Shown here piece after piece: positions 8,290-16,676 of a DNA stretch of 64,000 nt. Made by a program: the position numbers and the translations under genes. Source of the stretch: an uncultured Muribaculaceae bacterium (GTDB lineage: Bacteria; Bacteroidota; Bacteroidia; Bacteroidales; Muribaculaceae); NCBI GenBank assembly GCA_910577315.1, contig CAJTME010000002.1, forward strand, positions 1 to 64,000, written 5' to 3'. Under the pieces are notes generated by a model. That model worked only from the letters and a program-made list of their open reading frames with translations. It was not told the origin of the DNA and did no database searches. The stretch's first letter is position 1, and each line of letters begins with the position of its first letter.

Positions 8290-8526
8290 CTTGACAGTTA
8301 GAAACTTCGCAACTTTCCAATCGTAGTCAGGATTGAAGCAATGGTAGGCGCCTTATGTAGGTATGTGTAAATGCCTGTGGCTATGGTGCGTGAGCACCAG
8401 TCCGCGGAATATGTGCATATTTGCATGAGGTATCCGTATCCGTTGCTCGTTCTACTACGATGGGCAATGCGAAGGCCTCTAACTGTTAGAGCGAGTTACT
8501 GGTAACGGTTCTCGCGCTATTTTTTA
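8290..8526 (+). ncRNA. ssrS: Probable 6S RNA (rod-shaped structured RNA with terminator)
   Basis: This non-coding stretch folds as one long rod. Nested helices are GACAGTTAGA 8293-8302 with TCTAACTGTT 8478-8487 (one G-U); CTTCGC 8305-8310 with GCGAAG 8469-8474; ATCGTAGT 8320-8327 with ACTACGAT 8454-8461; AGCAATGG 8337-8344 with CCGTTGCT 8440-8447 (one G-U); then a large unpaired central region; CTGTGG 8375-8380 with CCGCGG 8402-8407; and GGTGC-GTGA-GCACC 8385-8398 with a GNRA loop. The roughly 195-base rod with a central bubble is the 6S RNA plan (RNA polymerase holoenzyme decoy). A GCGAG/CTCGC hairpin and T-run (8491-8526) end it. No consensus promoter is obvious. Another unnamed structured RNA class is the main alternative. 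Confidence 0.58.
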
Positions 8527-8601
8527 TCCATACGTATTAAATAGCCAATGTTGGGAACCGCGGCGGCATCTATTAATCCTTAACACTTTAACAAAAAAGA
8601 A

Positions 8602-8964
8602 ATGAGAACTCTGGTACTGCTGTTTGTTCTTGTCCTTGGCGTCGTTCTCGGCTCCTTTGACGGACAGGCGCAAACTTACTACAACAATGTGTTGCCCTCC
8701 ATCACCTATCGCAGCGTAGGGCGTATTGACCTTCTCGATGGCGCCTATTTCGAGGGGAATGAAAAACTGTCGAACGGCGTGAGAATCGGCTTCTCGGGAT
8801 TGTTGCATTATGCTGACGGCGGTTTCTATTCCGGGGAATGTGATCTGTATCTGCGGCCTCACGGCAGAGGGCAGATTGCGGTTCCAGGAGGTGATGTTTA
8901 CAATGTCTGCTTCGAGAACGGCCAGCTTATAAGCCAATCCAAATTCCAAAACCTACTTAAATGA
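8602..8964 (+). CDS. Small secreted MORN-motif protein
   Basis: A 120-aa hypothetical protein. Residues 1-24 form a signal peptide ending GQAQ. The rest has weak MORN-like motifs: IDLLDGAYFEGN near 42-53 and YADGGFYSGECD near 70-81, followed by HGRGQI, the pattern YxGxxxxGxxHGxG. MORN repeats are beta-hairpin modules whose function varies. It sits just after the 6S-like RNA and ends 65 bases before a convergent TonB receptor gene. No partner or pathway can be assigned. Confidence 0.7.
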   Translation: MRTLVLLFVLVLGVVLGSFDGQAQTYYNNVLPSITYRSVGRIDLLDGAYFEGNEKLSNGVRIGFSGLLHYADGGFYSGECDLYLRPHGRGQIAVPGGDVYNVCFENGQLISQSKFQNLLK

Positions 8965-9029
8965 AATGAGCTGTGCCAGTTGTGTGGTACAGCTCATTCT
9001 GTAAGTTAATATCTTTTATTAAACACCCT

Positions 9030-11042
9030 TTAAAATTTGAAGGCTACGTAGCCTCGGAGCGAGAATGGAGTGCCTGGGGTGAAACATATGTCTGTAATCG
9101 GTTCCGAATCGCCCGGGATTAAGGTTTCGGTGGCAAACTGGGCCTCTTTCCATTTCACATCGAAGAGGTTTTCGATGGCGCAACCCAAGGTGAGGCGTTT
9201 CTTGAACGTGTATTGAAGGTTGAGGTCGGTGATGAAATAACCTTTTGCCGTGAGGGAGTAATCCTCGTTAGCGGGTCGGTTGCCCATCCAACGGCCTCGG
9301 ATTGAACCGCTCCAGCCGTTTTTCTCGTAGGTGACGGCGCCCAGGAATGTGTGACACGGGGCGAGTGGAATGTAATCGGCGCCTTTCGGCTCGTCAATTA
9401 TGCGTCCGTGGGAATAGGTATAGTCAGCCTGTATATACAGCCCTTTGACAGGTTCATAGCGTGCGCCGAAATCAAATCCGAGGCGACGGGATGCTCCCGA
9501 TGGCTCTACAATTGCCTCATCACCGACATATACGAGTTCCTCGTTCATGTGAAGGTACCAGCCGGCAGCGTGGAGCATAAGATTGTCGAACGGCTTCCAT
9601 GAAAATCCGAGGTCGAAGCCCGTCGTGGCCGGAAGCACATCCTTGCCGTTTTCGACCACGACCACACGGGCGTCGTTGGAGTGAAAGCCGCGGCCGGCTT
9701 TTGCGAAAAGTTGAAGGCGGTCAGAGGGGGTGTAGATTATGTTGAGCTTAGGGGAGAAAGCCGCCTGGGCCACTCCGGGATCTGAAAATTCTGTGGACGT
9801 TTTGTCAGTGTAATTGAAATGGAACCAGTCGACGCGTACCGAGGGGTTGATCATCCAGTGCTCGCCGAGGTTTATCTCGAGACCGGCGTAAGCAAAGAGG
9901 TTGCTCTGGCCAATGTCGCCCAACGAGTATGTGCCGATGCGTTCGCGTTCCCTTGTGTGGTAGAGGGCGATGTCGTCCACTTTGTCATAACGGAATCCTA
10001 CGCCGCCGGCCCATTTCCATTTGTTGTCGCTGACGTGGAAATGGTTGGTTGCGTCCGTGTGTCCGCCGGCGATAATGCGCTTTTCGCGCTGGTTGATTTC
10101 ATCGCCGTTGACTGGATCGTTGAGCAGGAAGGTGAAGTTTGAGAAGAGGTTGAATGTGTAGTAGCTGACGTAAGCGTCAGAATTGACAGTGGTGCCGTCG
10201 GCGAGGTCGAGACGGTGGAGAAATTGCAGGTTGGTGCGCGATGTCGAGCCTCCCTCGCTTGCATCCAGCGAACCGAACCATCCTATCATTCCGTTGTCGA
10301 CGGCGCGTTCAGGAATCTGCCCGGAGGCGTTCCACGAGGAATTGAAGTGGGAGGCGATGATGTTGTAGCGGGAATTTTCGCCCCAGTTGGTGTATTTGGC
10401 CAGGATGTTGAAGCGCTTGAAATGCTGGGGGTGCTCAAAGAAACCTTCATCGGCCAAAAATGCTGAAGAAACGTAGAACGACTGGCGTTCGTTGTTAAGC
10501 AGCGAGATGGAGGCGCGGTAGCGCTGGAACTGGTGCATGCCGACTTCAACGCCGACCTCGGTGGGCATGCGGTCTTTTGTCTTGAAGGCAACATAGCCGG
10601 CGTTGGCAAGGTCGCCTTTGGTCATGTCGTAATTGCCCTTGTCGAAGTCGATGCGCTCTATCACTTCAGGCTGAAGGAAATGAAGGTCGGCGTAGCCTTG
10701 ACCATGTGCGTGGCTGACCATGTTTACGGGCATGCCGTCGACGCTCAGGTTGATGTCGGTGCCGTGGTCAAGATCGAATCCGCGGAGGAACATTTGCTCG
10801 GCTTTTCCTCCGCCGGCATGCTGAGCTATGAACAGGCCTGGAACGGTGCGAAGTATTTCCTGGGACGATTTCACAGGGTTGACTTGAAGATCGACTTTTG
10901 CAATCTGGCTGAGATGTGCCGAGCGGCGCGATGTTATCACAACATCTTTAAGGTCGATGATGTCGGTGGTGTCCTTTTCAACGTGGGCAGACAGAAGGGA
11001 TGTGCCCAAAGCGCAGAATAGCGCGGTGGTATAAAGTCTCAT
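9030..11042 (-). CDS. TonB-dependent outer-membrane receptor, substrate unknown
   Basis: A 670-aa receptor: signal peptide (about 1-19, ending LLSAH), TonB-box-like region DVVITSRR near 32-39, a plug domain (about 50-160, with VPGLFIAQHAGGGKAEQMFLR and an unusual His-containing SHAHGQGYADLHFL), then a beta-barrel ending in aromatic YVAFKF. There is no N-terminal carboxypeptidase-like extension and no SusD partner, so it is more like metal or cofactor receptors than glycan receptors (inference). It follows the aquaporin gene on the same strand across an 85-base gap that contains a hairpin; no promoter was seen in the gap, so partial read-through from aqpZ is possible. Confidence 0.85.
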   Translation of the reverse strand: MRLYTTALFCALGTSLLSAHVEKDTTDIIDLKDVVITSRRSAHLSQIAKVDLQVNPVKSSQEILRTVPGLFIAQHAGGGKAEQMFLRGFDLDHGTDINLSVDGMPVNMVSHAHGQGYADLHFLQPEVIERIDFDKGNYDMTKGDLANAGYVAFKTKDRMPTEVGVEVGMHQFQRYRASISLLNNERQSFYVSSAFLADEGFFEHPQHFKRFNILAKYTNWGENSRYNIIASHFNSSWNASGQIPERAVDNGMIGWFGSLDASEGGSTSRTNLQFLHRLDLADGTTVNSDAYVSYYTFNLFSNFTFLLNDPVNGDEINQREKRIIAGGHTDATNHFHVSDNKWKWAGGVGFRYDKVDDIALYHTRERERIGTYSLGDIGQSNLFAYAGLEINLGEHWMINPSVRVDWFHFNYTDKTSTEFSDPGVAQAAFSPKLNIIYTPSDRLQLFAKAGRGFHSNDARVVVVENGKDVLPATTGFDLGFSWKPFDNLMLHAAGWYLHMNEELVYVGDEAIVEPSGASRRLGFDFGARYEPVKGLYIQADYTYSHGRIIDEPKGADYIPLAPCHTFLGAVTYEKNGWSGSIRGRWMGNRPANEDYSLTAKGYFITDLNLQYTFKKRLTLGCAIENLFDVKWKEAQFATETLIPGDSEPITDICFTPGTPFSLRGYVAFKF

Positions 11043-11075
11043 GTGTGTTCTTAGTTCCTATAGGATTAGATACAG

Positions 11076-11119
11076 CACGGACATACCGGCCGCCTTTGCG
11101 GTTGCGCAGTATGTCCGTG
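11076..11119 (-). terminator. Hairpin between aqpZ and the TonB receptor gene
   Basis: CACGGACATAC (11076-11086) and GTATGTCCGTG (11109-11119) are perfect 11-bp arms. There is no T-run on the minus-strand side, so it may attenuate rather than end transcription. Confidence 0.5.
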
Positions 11120-11127
11120 AAGATGTC

Positions 11128-11838
11128 TTAAAGTTCCATGTCGCTCTGGACGTTGACTCTGCGGGTAGAGAGAGCCTTCCAAGCCACAGCTGCAATGATT
11201 GCACCGATGGCAGGGCCTGCGAGCATAATCCAGAAGTCACCCCATGCGGTGGGGTCGAATACGGCGGGGCCGAACGAGCGGGCCGGATTTACCGAGCAGT
11301 TGTCAACAGGAATACCGACGATGTTCACAAGGCCAAGGGCGAGGCCGATTGCGATGCCGCCGAATTTGGTGAAGGCTGTGTTTGCATCGGTGGCACCGAG
11401 CACGACAAGCACGAAGAAGAACGTGAGCAGGCCTTCGGTGAGGAGGGCCATCATGGGAGTGGCACCAGGCTGTAGTACGTTTGTGGCGAGATAGCTGCCG
11501 GATGCGGCTGTCGTGCCGCCGTAGTTGAAGTCAACGCCCATCTCGGTGAGGCAGTAAAGGAAGCCTGCGCCGATGGTGGCGCCGATGAGCTGTGCGATGA
11601 TGTATCCCACACATTCCGAACCTTTCATGCGTCCGGAAAGGAACATTGCGAAAGATACGGCAGGATTCACATGACAGCCCGAAATGCCTCCGATAGCATA
11701 GCAGAGGCAAAGAAGCACGAGCCCGAAGCAGAGACCGATGCCGAGGCCGCCGATTGAAGGGCCGGCGAGCACTGCACTGCCACAGGCGAGAATTACCAGA
11801 AACATTGTGCCGATACCCTCGGCGAGTAATTTTTTCAT
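11128..11838 (-). CDS. aqpZ: Aquaporin (MIP family), AqpZ-like
   Basis: Inner-membrane channel of 236 aa with six hydrophobic helices. Both half-helix NPA motifs are present: GCHVNPAVSF near residue 64 and VNPARSFGPAVF near 185. The N-terminus MKKLLAEGIGTMFLV and the Arg directly after the second NPA (NPAR) are typical of the water-channel filter. AqpZ-type water transport is more likely than glycerol, since no glycerol genes are near. It lies downstream of the wzc terminator and upstream of a TonB receptor gene. Confidence 0.92.
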   Translation of the reverse strand: MKKLLAEGIGTMFLVILACGSAVLAGPSIGGLGIGLCFGLVLLCLCYAIGGISGCHVNPAVSFAMFLSGRMKGSECVGYIIAQLIGATIGAGFLYCLTEMGVDFNYGGTTAASGSYLATNVLQPGATPMMALLTEGLLTFFFVLVVLGATDANTAFTKFGGIAIGLALGLVNIVGIPVDNCSVNPARSFGPAVFDPTAWGDFWIMLAGPAIGAIIAAVAWKALSTRRVNVQSDMEL

Positions 11839-11890
11839 AAATGAATGAATTTAATAGTTAGAAACATCAGGTGTTAACAAAACATAAAAT

Positions 11891-11932
11891 AAACAAGCGG
11901 CGACGCGAAAAGGTTCGTGCCGCCGCTTGTTT
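11891..11932 (-). terminator. Terminator of the wza-wzc unit
   Basis: AAACAAGCGGCG (11891-11902) and CGCCGCTTGTTT (11921-11932) form a 12-bp perfect stem; read on the minus strand it ends in a T-rich tract just after the wzc stop. Confidence 0.85.
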
Positions 11933-11952
11933 TTATTAGGTTTGAAGTATCG

Positions 11953-14349
11953 TTATTTTTTCTTTTCCTTGTGGTTCTCCGAGGAGTATCCGTATCCATA
12001 CGAGCCGTTGCTGGTATGGTAATAATGACCATACTTGCGGTAGGTGTATGAATTTGATGTGATGTCCACGCCGTTGAGGACGATGTAAGGATCGTGCAGG
12101 CGGTTGTCGCGCACGGCCTGGTGGAGTACCTTAAGGCAGCTCTTGGTTGAATATCCGGCACGGGATACGTAAAGCTGGATGTCGGAGTGGGGGATGATGA
12201 GGAACGAGTCGGAAATCACGCCGATGGGAGCGGTGTCGAGGATGACATAGTCAAAGTCGTTGCGCAACTGGTCCATCATGCGCGACATGTTGTCGCTAAG
12301 GAGAAGTTCGTTGGGGTTCGGGGGAACCGGGCCGGCGGGAAGGATGTAGAGGTTCTCGCTTTCTTTGCTCTGGTGGATGAGTTTGGTGATGTCATTGACC
12401 TGGCCGGAAAGGAAGGTGGTCACGCCTTCCTGGTTGGTAAGGCCGAACTGATGCGCCAGAACGGGGCGGCGGATGTCCATGCCGACAACTACAACCTTTT
12501 TGCCTGTGAGGGCATAGGTTATGGCCAGGTTGGTGGCTACGAAAGTCTTGCCTTCACCCGAAATTGACGAGGTGATGAGTATGACTTTCTTGTCGATGCC
12601 GTTTTTCGTGAAGCCGATGTTGTTGCGGAGCAGACGGAATAGCTCGGCAATCGGAGTGGCTACGTTGGCGCCGACCACAATGGGCTTGGCCTCTTTAGAT
12701 GTGTCAGCTGAGATTTCGCCGAGGATGGGCACGTTGGTGAGACGCTGCAGTTCCTCCTGATCCTTGAATACGGGGAAGAAAAGCCGTTTGAGGAAGATAA
12801 TGGCGGCGGGAAGAGCCAGGCCGAGCAGCAATGCCATCAAGTAGATAGACATGGGCTTGGGGCTGACAGGGCCGGAACCAACAGGATCGTCGATGAGGCG
12901 GGCAGTAGGAGTGGCGAGAGTTTTCTGCAACGCAATTTCTTCGCGGCGCTGGAGCAGGAATGTGTAGATGTTGACCTTAACCTGCTGTTCGCGGAAAATT
13001 TCCTGAAGGCCTTTGTCGACCGGGGGCAGCGAGGCGAGCTGGCTTGCGCTGCGTCCCTCGATGGTCTTGATTGAGCCTTTCCGCACGTTGAGTCCATTCT
13101 TAACGGACGCGATGGTGAGCAACAGGCGCGACTTGTCGCGGGTCAGTTCTTCCTGAAGTGACTTTACCACGGGGTTGTCGGAAGTGGAGCTTTCCAACAT
13201 GCGGTTTAGCTGTGTCACCTTCTTGTTATAGGCTTCGATAGCCTGATTAAGTGCTTGGTCGGTTGTGGCTGCGGGGAGAAGTTCGTAGGCATTGGCACGT
13301 GCAACGGTGTTCTCGATGGCCTTGATCATCTCCATGTCGGCTTCTACATTCACGAGCTGGCTCTCGGTATTGCTTTTTGTGGAAAGAGAAGTCGACACCT
13401 GCTGGTCGAGGTTGGCGATGTTGTGGGCCTGACGGTATTCAAGCAGGCGCTGTTCCACGTCGCGCAGTTCGTCGTTAATCATGACGAGACGCTCAAGAAT
13501 GAAGGCCTCGGTCTGGATTGCCGAACGGTTTTTATCCTCGATAATCTGGCGGTTGTAGAAGTCGATGAGGGTGTTTATCACGTCAACACCTTCCTGAATA
13601 ACAGGGGTGGTGTATCCTATGCGCACGATTGTGGGGGCATTTTCGGCAAACGCGATGTGGAGTGCCCCGGATAGTGCTCCGGCAACCGATTTAGGGTTGC
13701 GGATGTAGATTTTTTCAGTTCCTGTAAGTTCGGGAATGTGGCTCACTCGGGTGAGGGTAACGGTTCCGAGGGGCAGTTCGAGATCATAAGGAAGTGTGAC
13801 ATTTTCGATATTGCGGTTGTCCTCGGCGCCGTTTACCCAGGTCGCGGAGGTTATATCGTATGTCCCATCCTCGCTGCCGTTCTTAACAGTGATGGAAATT
13901 TGGTCGCCCAGGTTGCTAAGGGACACGGAATCGAGCGATGCTTCCACGGCGTTGTTGCCATACAGAGGAATGTCGCGCAGGTTGCCCTCGCGCCAGTATG
14001 AGTAGGCTATGTTGAGCGAGTCGACGATGTCAATCACATTGTTGCGGCTCTTGAGAATTTCAAGTTCCGTCTGGTCGATGTAATTCTTCATCGCCACCAG
14101 CGTGTTGTAGGGGTCGGTTGACACGGCGTTTTTGGCCTGCGATTCCGAATTGTTCAGATAAATGGATGCGTTGACCTGATACATCGGCACGATTGTGGCG
14201 ATGTAGAAGTATGCGCCGATAAGGAATGCCACGGCGCTGAGGACAAACCATTTCCAATGTGCCAGAAAGTCAAGAAGCAGGCCGGTGGTGTCGACTACTT
14301 CATCGACAGGGCTGGAGGTGTCTATCTGGGGCTGGGTGTTTTCAGACAT
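11953..14349 (-). CDS. Wzc-like polysaccharide chain-length/tyrosine autokinase
   Basis: A 798-aa inner-membrane protein that controls assembly and export of surface polysaccharide. A Wzz domain begins near residue 20 with a first membrane helix at about 33-53; a long periplasmic coiled-coil region follows to about 440; a second membrane helix is near 505-525 (SIYLMALLLGLALPAAI). The cytoplasmic BY-kinase domain has Walker A SSISGEGKT near 595, a Walker A' VVVGMDIRRP and Walker B YVILDTAPIG. The tail is a tyrosine cluster (YTYRKYGHYYH, YGYGY) that is autophosphorylated in this family. It is translated 3 bases after its Wza-like partner. No glycosyltransferases or flippase are next to it. Confidence 0.93.
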   Translation of the reverse strand: MSENTQPQIDTSSPVDEVVDTTGLLLDFLAHWKWFVLSAVAFLIGAYFYIATIVPMYQVNASIYLNNSESQAKNAVSTDPYNTLVAMKNYIDQTELEILKSRNNVIDIVDSLNIAYSYWREGNLRDIPLYGNNAVEASLDSVSLSNLGDQISITVKNGSEDGTYDITSATWVNGAEDNRNIENVTLPYDLELPLGTVTLTRVSHIPELTGTEKIYIRNPKSVAGALSGALHIAFAENAPTIVRIGYTTPVIQEGVDVINTLIDFYNRQIIEDKNRSAIQTEAFILERLVMINDELRDVEQRLLEYRQAHNIANLDQQVSTSLSTKSNTESQLVNVEADMEMIKAIENTVARANAYELLPAATTDQALNQAIEAYNKKVTQLNRMLESSTSDNPVVKSLQEELTRDKSRLLLTIASVKNGLNVRKGSIKTIEGRSASQLASLPPVDKGLQEIFREQQVKVNIYTFLLQRREEIALQKTLATPTARLIDDPVGSGPVSPKPMSIYLMALLLGLALPAAIIFLKRLFFPVFKDQEELQRLTNVPILGEISADTSKEAKPIVVGANVATPIAELFRLLRNNIGFTKNGIDKKVILITSSISGEGKTFVATNLAITYALTGKKVVVVGMDIRRPVLAHQFGLTNQEGVTTFLSGQVNDITKLIHQSKESENLYILPAGPVPPNPNELLLSDNMSRMMDQLRNDFDYVILDTAPIGVISDSFLIIPHSDIQLYVSRAGYSTKSCLKVLHQAVRDNRLHDPYIVLNGVDITSNSYTYRKYGHYYHTSNGSYGYGYSSENHKEKKK

Positions 14350-14352
14350 GGC

Positions 14353-15198
14353 TTATTGTTTTGAGAGGGTGATGATGCTGATGACAAGGCCAACAACCGA
14401 TGACAGGCCGCCGACGTAGGTGAGGATGGCGGTGACGACTGGGTTGATTTGCCATGAACCGTGGCGCATGGCCGAGTTGGGCACCACGTAGATGATGTCG
14501 TTCTGCTGCAAGGTGAAGTAAGGGGAAAGCAGGAAATTCTTGTCATTGATGTCGAGACGGTGCACCTCGCGGGTTCCGTCTGCATTGGTGCGGATGAGCA
14601 TTATGTTGGTACGTTCGCCGCGTATGCTCAGGTCGCCTGCCATTGCGAGGGCTTCGAAGAAATTCATGCGTTCGTTGGGCGACTGGTATATGCCGGGAGA
14701 ACCTACGGCACCTGTCACGACAACGCGGAAGTTCATCAGGCGCACCTCAACCTTGGGACGCTCCTTTATGTATTTGGGGTAAATCTGGTCAGTGATGTAC
14801 TGGGCAAGTTGGGTTTTGGTCTTGCCGGTGACATCAATAATGCCGATGCTGGGGAAGTCTATGGTGCCGTTCGGGCTTACAAGATAGTAGGCTGTGTTTG
14901 CGTTGGTCGATGAACCGGATGAATTATTGTTATTGTTGCTTATTCTCTCAATCTGGCCGTTTTCCGAAACATACATGCCTTTGTTGAAAGGTGCAACAGA
15001 CACCATGTTGCTGGCTGTCACATCAATGTTAAGCAGGTCGCCGGGACCAAGAATCGGGTCGGTTATAGTGGAAACTTCTGACAGGACTTCCTGGGGAATA
15101 GTCTCTGCTTCAACAACATAAGGCACTTTCTTTGGCGCGGAACAACTTGCGAGTCCTATCAGAAGGGCTCCCACAGCCATCTTAAAAAAATATTTCAT
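14353..15198 (-). CDS. Wza-like polysaccharide export lipoprotein
   Basis: A 281-aa outer-membrane-associated export protein. A lipoprotein signal ends in the lipobox GLASC (Cys19). A poly_export/SLBB region follows: DPILGPGDLLNIDV near 47-60, GTIDFPSIGIIDVTGKTKTQ near 111, and a SLBB part from about 150 (VVVTGAVGSPGIYQSP). A hydrophobic C-terminus (about 255-277) may insert in the membrane. It is smaller than E. coli Wza (379 aa), as is usual in Bacteroidetes. It is first in a two-gene unit with the Wzc-like kinase. Confidence 0.92.
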   Translation of the reverse strand: MKYFFKMAVGALLIGLASCSAPKKVPYVVEAETIPQEVLSEVSTITDPILGPGDLLNIDVTASNMVSVAPFNKGMYVSENGQIERISNNNNNSSGSSTNANTAYYLVSPNGTIDFPSIGIIDVTGKTKTQLAQYITDQIYPKYIKERPKVEVRLMNFRVVVTGAVGSPGIYQSPNERMNFFEALAMAGDLSIRGERTNIMLIRTNADGTREVHRLDINDKNFLLSPYFTLQQNDIIYVVPNSAMRHGSWQINPVVTAILTYVGGLSSVVGLVISIITLSKQ

Positions 15199-15247
15199 TT
15201 CCTTTGGAGTATCTTTAACTAAAGGTGTGGTTACTTTATTTGCGCCG

Positions 15248-15279
15248 CAAAGTTACGCATAATTTGTTGGTTGTGCAAG
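15248..15279 (-). promoter_or_regulatory. Promoter of the wza-wzc unit
   Basis: On the minus strand TAACTTTG is at 15255-15248 and CTTG at 15279-15276, with a 20-base spacer, about 50 bases before the Wza-like start. Confidence 0.75.
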
Positions 15280-15353
15280 CTTTTTTAAACCCTTGTGGCA
15301 GTATGGATGTTTAGTATTTGAAATTGTAAAAAATAATTTAATACCTATCACTT

Positions 15354-15647
15354 ATGACCTACCAACAAGTCGTTTCATCAGCACCTGTAGTGCTTGTAGA
15401 GTTCTACGCAACTTGGTGCCCACATTGCCAGCGTATGGCTCCTGTCGTTGAGCAGGTAACAGAACTTCTCGGCGAGGCTATACCTACCTATCGTTTCGAT
15501 ATTGATCAGGATCGTGAAGCAGCATCTGAGGCTGACGTAAATTCGCTTCCAACTTTCATCGTCTATGGCAATGGTGAGGAGAAATGGCGCCATAGCGGCG
15601 AAATCGACGGCAACGTTCTGCTGGCGAAGGTCCAGTCTTTTTTATAA
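15354..15647 (+). CDS. Thioredoxin-family protein
   Basis: A 97-aa single-domain thioredoxin with active site WCPHC (about residues 22-26) in FYATWCPHCQRMAP and the cis-proline segment NSLPTFIVYG near 63-72. No signal peptide is visible, so it is probably cytoplasmic as written. CPHC resembles DsbA-type oxidising centres more than the CGPC of housekeeping thioredoxin. The next gene, a C39-like/VKOR membrane protein, starts 6 bases after its stop; in related proteins C39-like, VKOR and thioredoxin domains can occur in one chain, so this looks like the split version. A near-consensus -7 (TAGTATTTG, one base too long) is at about 15311. Confidence 0.9.
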   Translation: MTYQQVVSSAPVVLVEFYATWCPHCQRMAPVVEQVTELLGEAIPTYRFDIDQDREAASEADVNSLPTFIVYGNGEEKWRHSGEIDGNVLLAKVQSFL

Positions 15648-15653
15648 TGTCAG

Positions 15654-16676
15654 ATGGCAGCGCGGTCGTTGTTCACCAGATTCCTGTCGGCGCTCGGGGT
15701 GCCGCACACGGCTGACTATTCCGACGGCCGGTTTCGCTCCATGACGTTCAACTCCCTGTTCGGTCTGTCCCACCTGTTGAAGGATTACGGAATTCCGAAC
15801 AGGGGGCTTGCTGTGTCGGACCGCAGCGAACTTGCCGGTATAGCCACTCCTTACCTCGCCCAGGCATCGAACGGAGTGTTTGTGATTGTGACGGATATTG
15901 ATATGGTGAAAGGCATCGTGTCGTATGACTCTCTTGGAGTGACCCAGACGATGCCTTTGTCTGAATTTGAACAGGCCATGAACGGCAATGTGCTCGTGGC
16001 ATTCCCGGATCATGATTCAGCGGAGCCTGACTACCGTTCGCACCGCGTCGCCGAAGTGGCGGGACACCTGTCGGTGTATGCGCTTGCAGCAGCGGCACTT
16101 GCGGTTGTAGCGTATTTTATAGTGACCAGGGGCGTTTACCGCAGTTGGGCTACGGTTGGTGTGGCATTGTTCGATTGCATCGGTATGTATTTCTCCTATC
16201 TCCTTTTACAGAAATCCTTGAACATACACACAAAGGCAGCTGACCGTGTTTGCGGGGTGCTGGAAAAGGGCGGATGTGATTCGATAATGTCGCTGAAAGT
16301 GTCGAAACTATTCGGTGTTTTCAGCTGGAGCGAGGTCGGGTTCGGATATTTCGGCGTTTCGTTCGCCACGTTGCTTGTGTTCCCTCATCTTTGGCCGTCG
16401 TTGGCGTTGTGTAACGTGTGTTGCCTGCCTTATACGGTGTGGAGCATATGGTATCAGCGTTTCCGCGCCCATCGGTGGTGCACGCTGTGTGTCGGGGTGC
16501 AGACGACCCTATGGCTGCTGTTCTTCTGCTATCTTGGCGGAGGCATTTTCCATGGAGCTTTCCCGCTGAAGATTGATACCTTCGTGCTGGTGGCAGTTTA
16601 TGTCGCCGCGGTGCTTTCACTGAACCTGCTGCTTAGATTTTTCAGAAATTTGCCAAGCCATGAAGAAAATTCCTGA
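15654..16676 (+). CDS. C39-like (catalytically dead) / vitamin K epoxide reductase fusion membrane protein
   Basis: A 340-aa protein. Residues 1-130 match the later part of a C39 peptidase-like fold (SLFGLSHLLKDYGIPNRGL, then GVFVIVTDIDMV and LSEFEQAMNGNVLVAF). There is no Cys in this part and no His in the usual HFVV position, so it should not cleave peptides. From about 143 on there are several membrane helices and the VKOR signature: a loop Cys pair VCGVLEKGGC near 197-206 and the redox CXXC in RWCTLCVG near 275. VKOR re-oxidises a DsbA/thioredoxin-like partner with quinone. The upstream thioredoxin is the likely partner. The last 17 bases overlap the start of a small double-glycine peptide gene. 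Confidence 0.82.
   Translation: MAARSLFTRFLSALGVPHTADYSDGRFRSMTFNSLFGLSHLLKDYGIPNRGLAVSDRSELAGIATPYLAQASNGVFVIVTDIDMVKGIVSYDSLGVTQTMPLSEFEQAMNGNVLVAFPDHDSAEPDYRSHRVAEVAGHLSVYALAAAALAVVAYFIVTRGVYRSWATVGVALFDCIGMYFSYLLLQKSLNIHTKAADRVCGVLEKGGCDSIMSLKVSKLFGVFSWSEVGFGYFGVSFATLLVFPHLWPSLALCNVCCLPYTVWSIWYQRFRAHRWCTLCVGVQTTLWLLFFCYLGGGIFHGAFPLKIDTFVLVAVYVAAVLSLNLLLRFFRNLPSHEENS

Noticed and set aside
8277..8355. Helix TAAGGCGC (8277-8284) with GCGCCTTA (8348-8355)
   Set aside because: It competes with the nested helices of the rod-shaped RNA, which together are much stronger; may be an alternative fold or chance.
15647..15713. ATG at 15647 as start of another peptide between thioredoxin and the VKOR gene
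   Set aside because: Frame closes after about 22 codons with no RBS or likeness; the 15654 start gives the known C39-like N-terminus.
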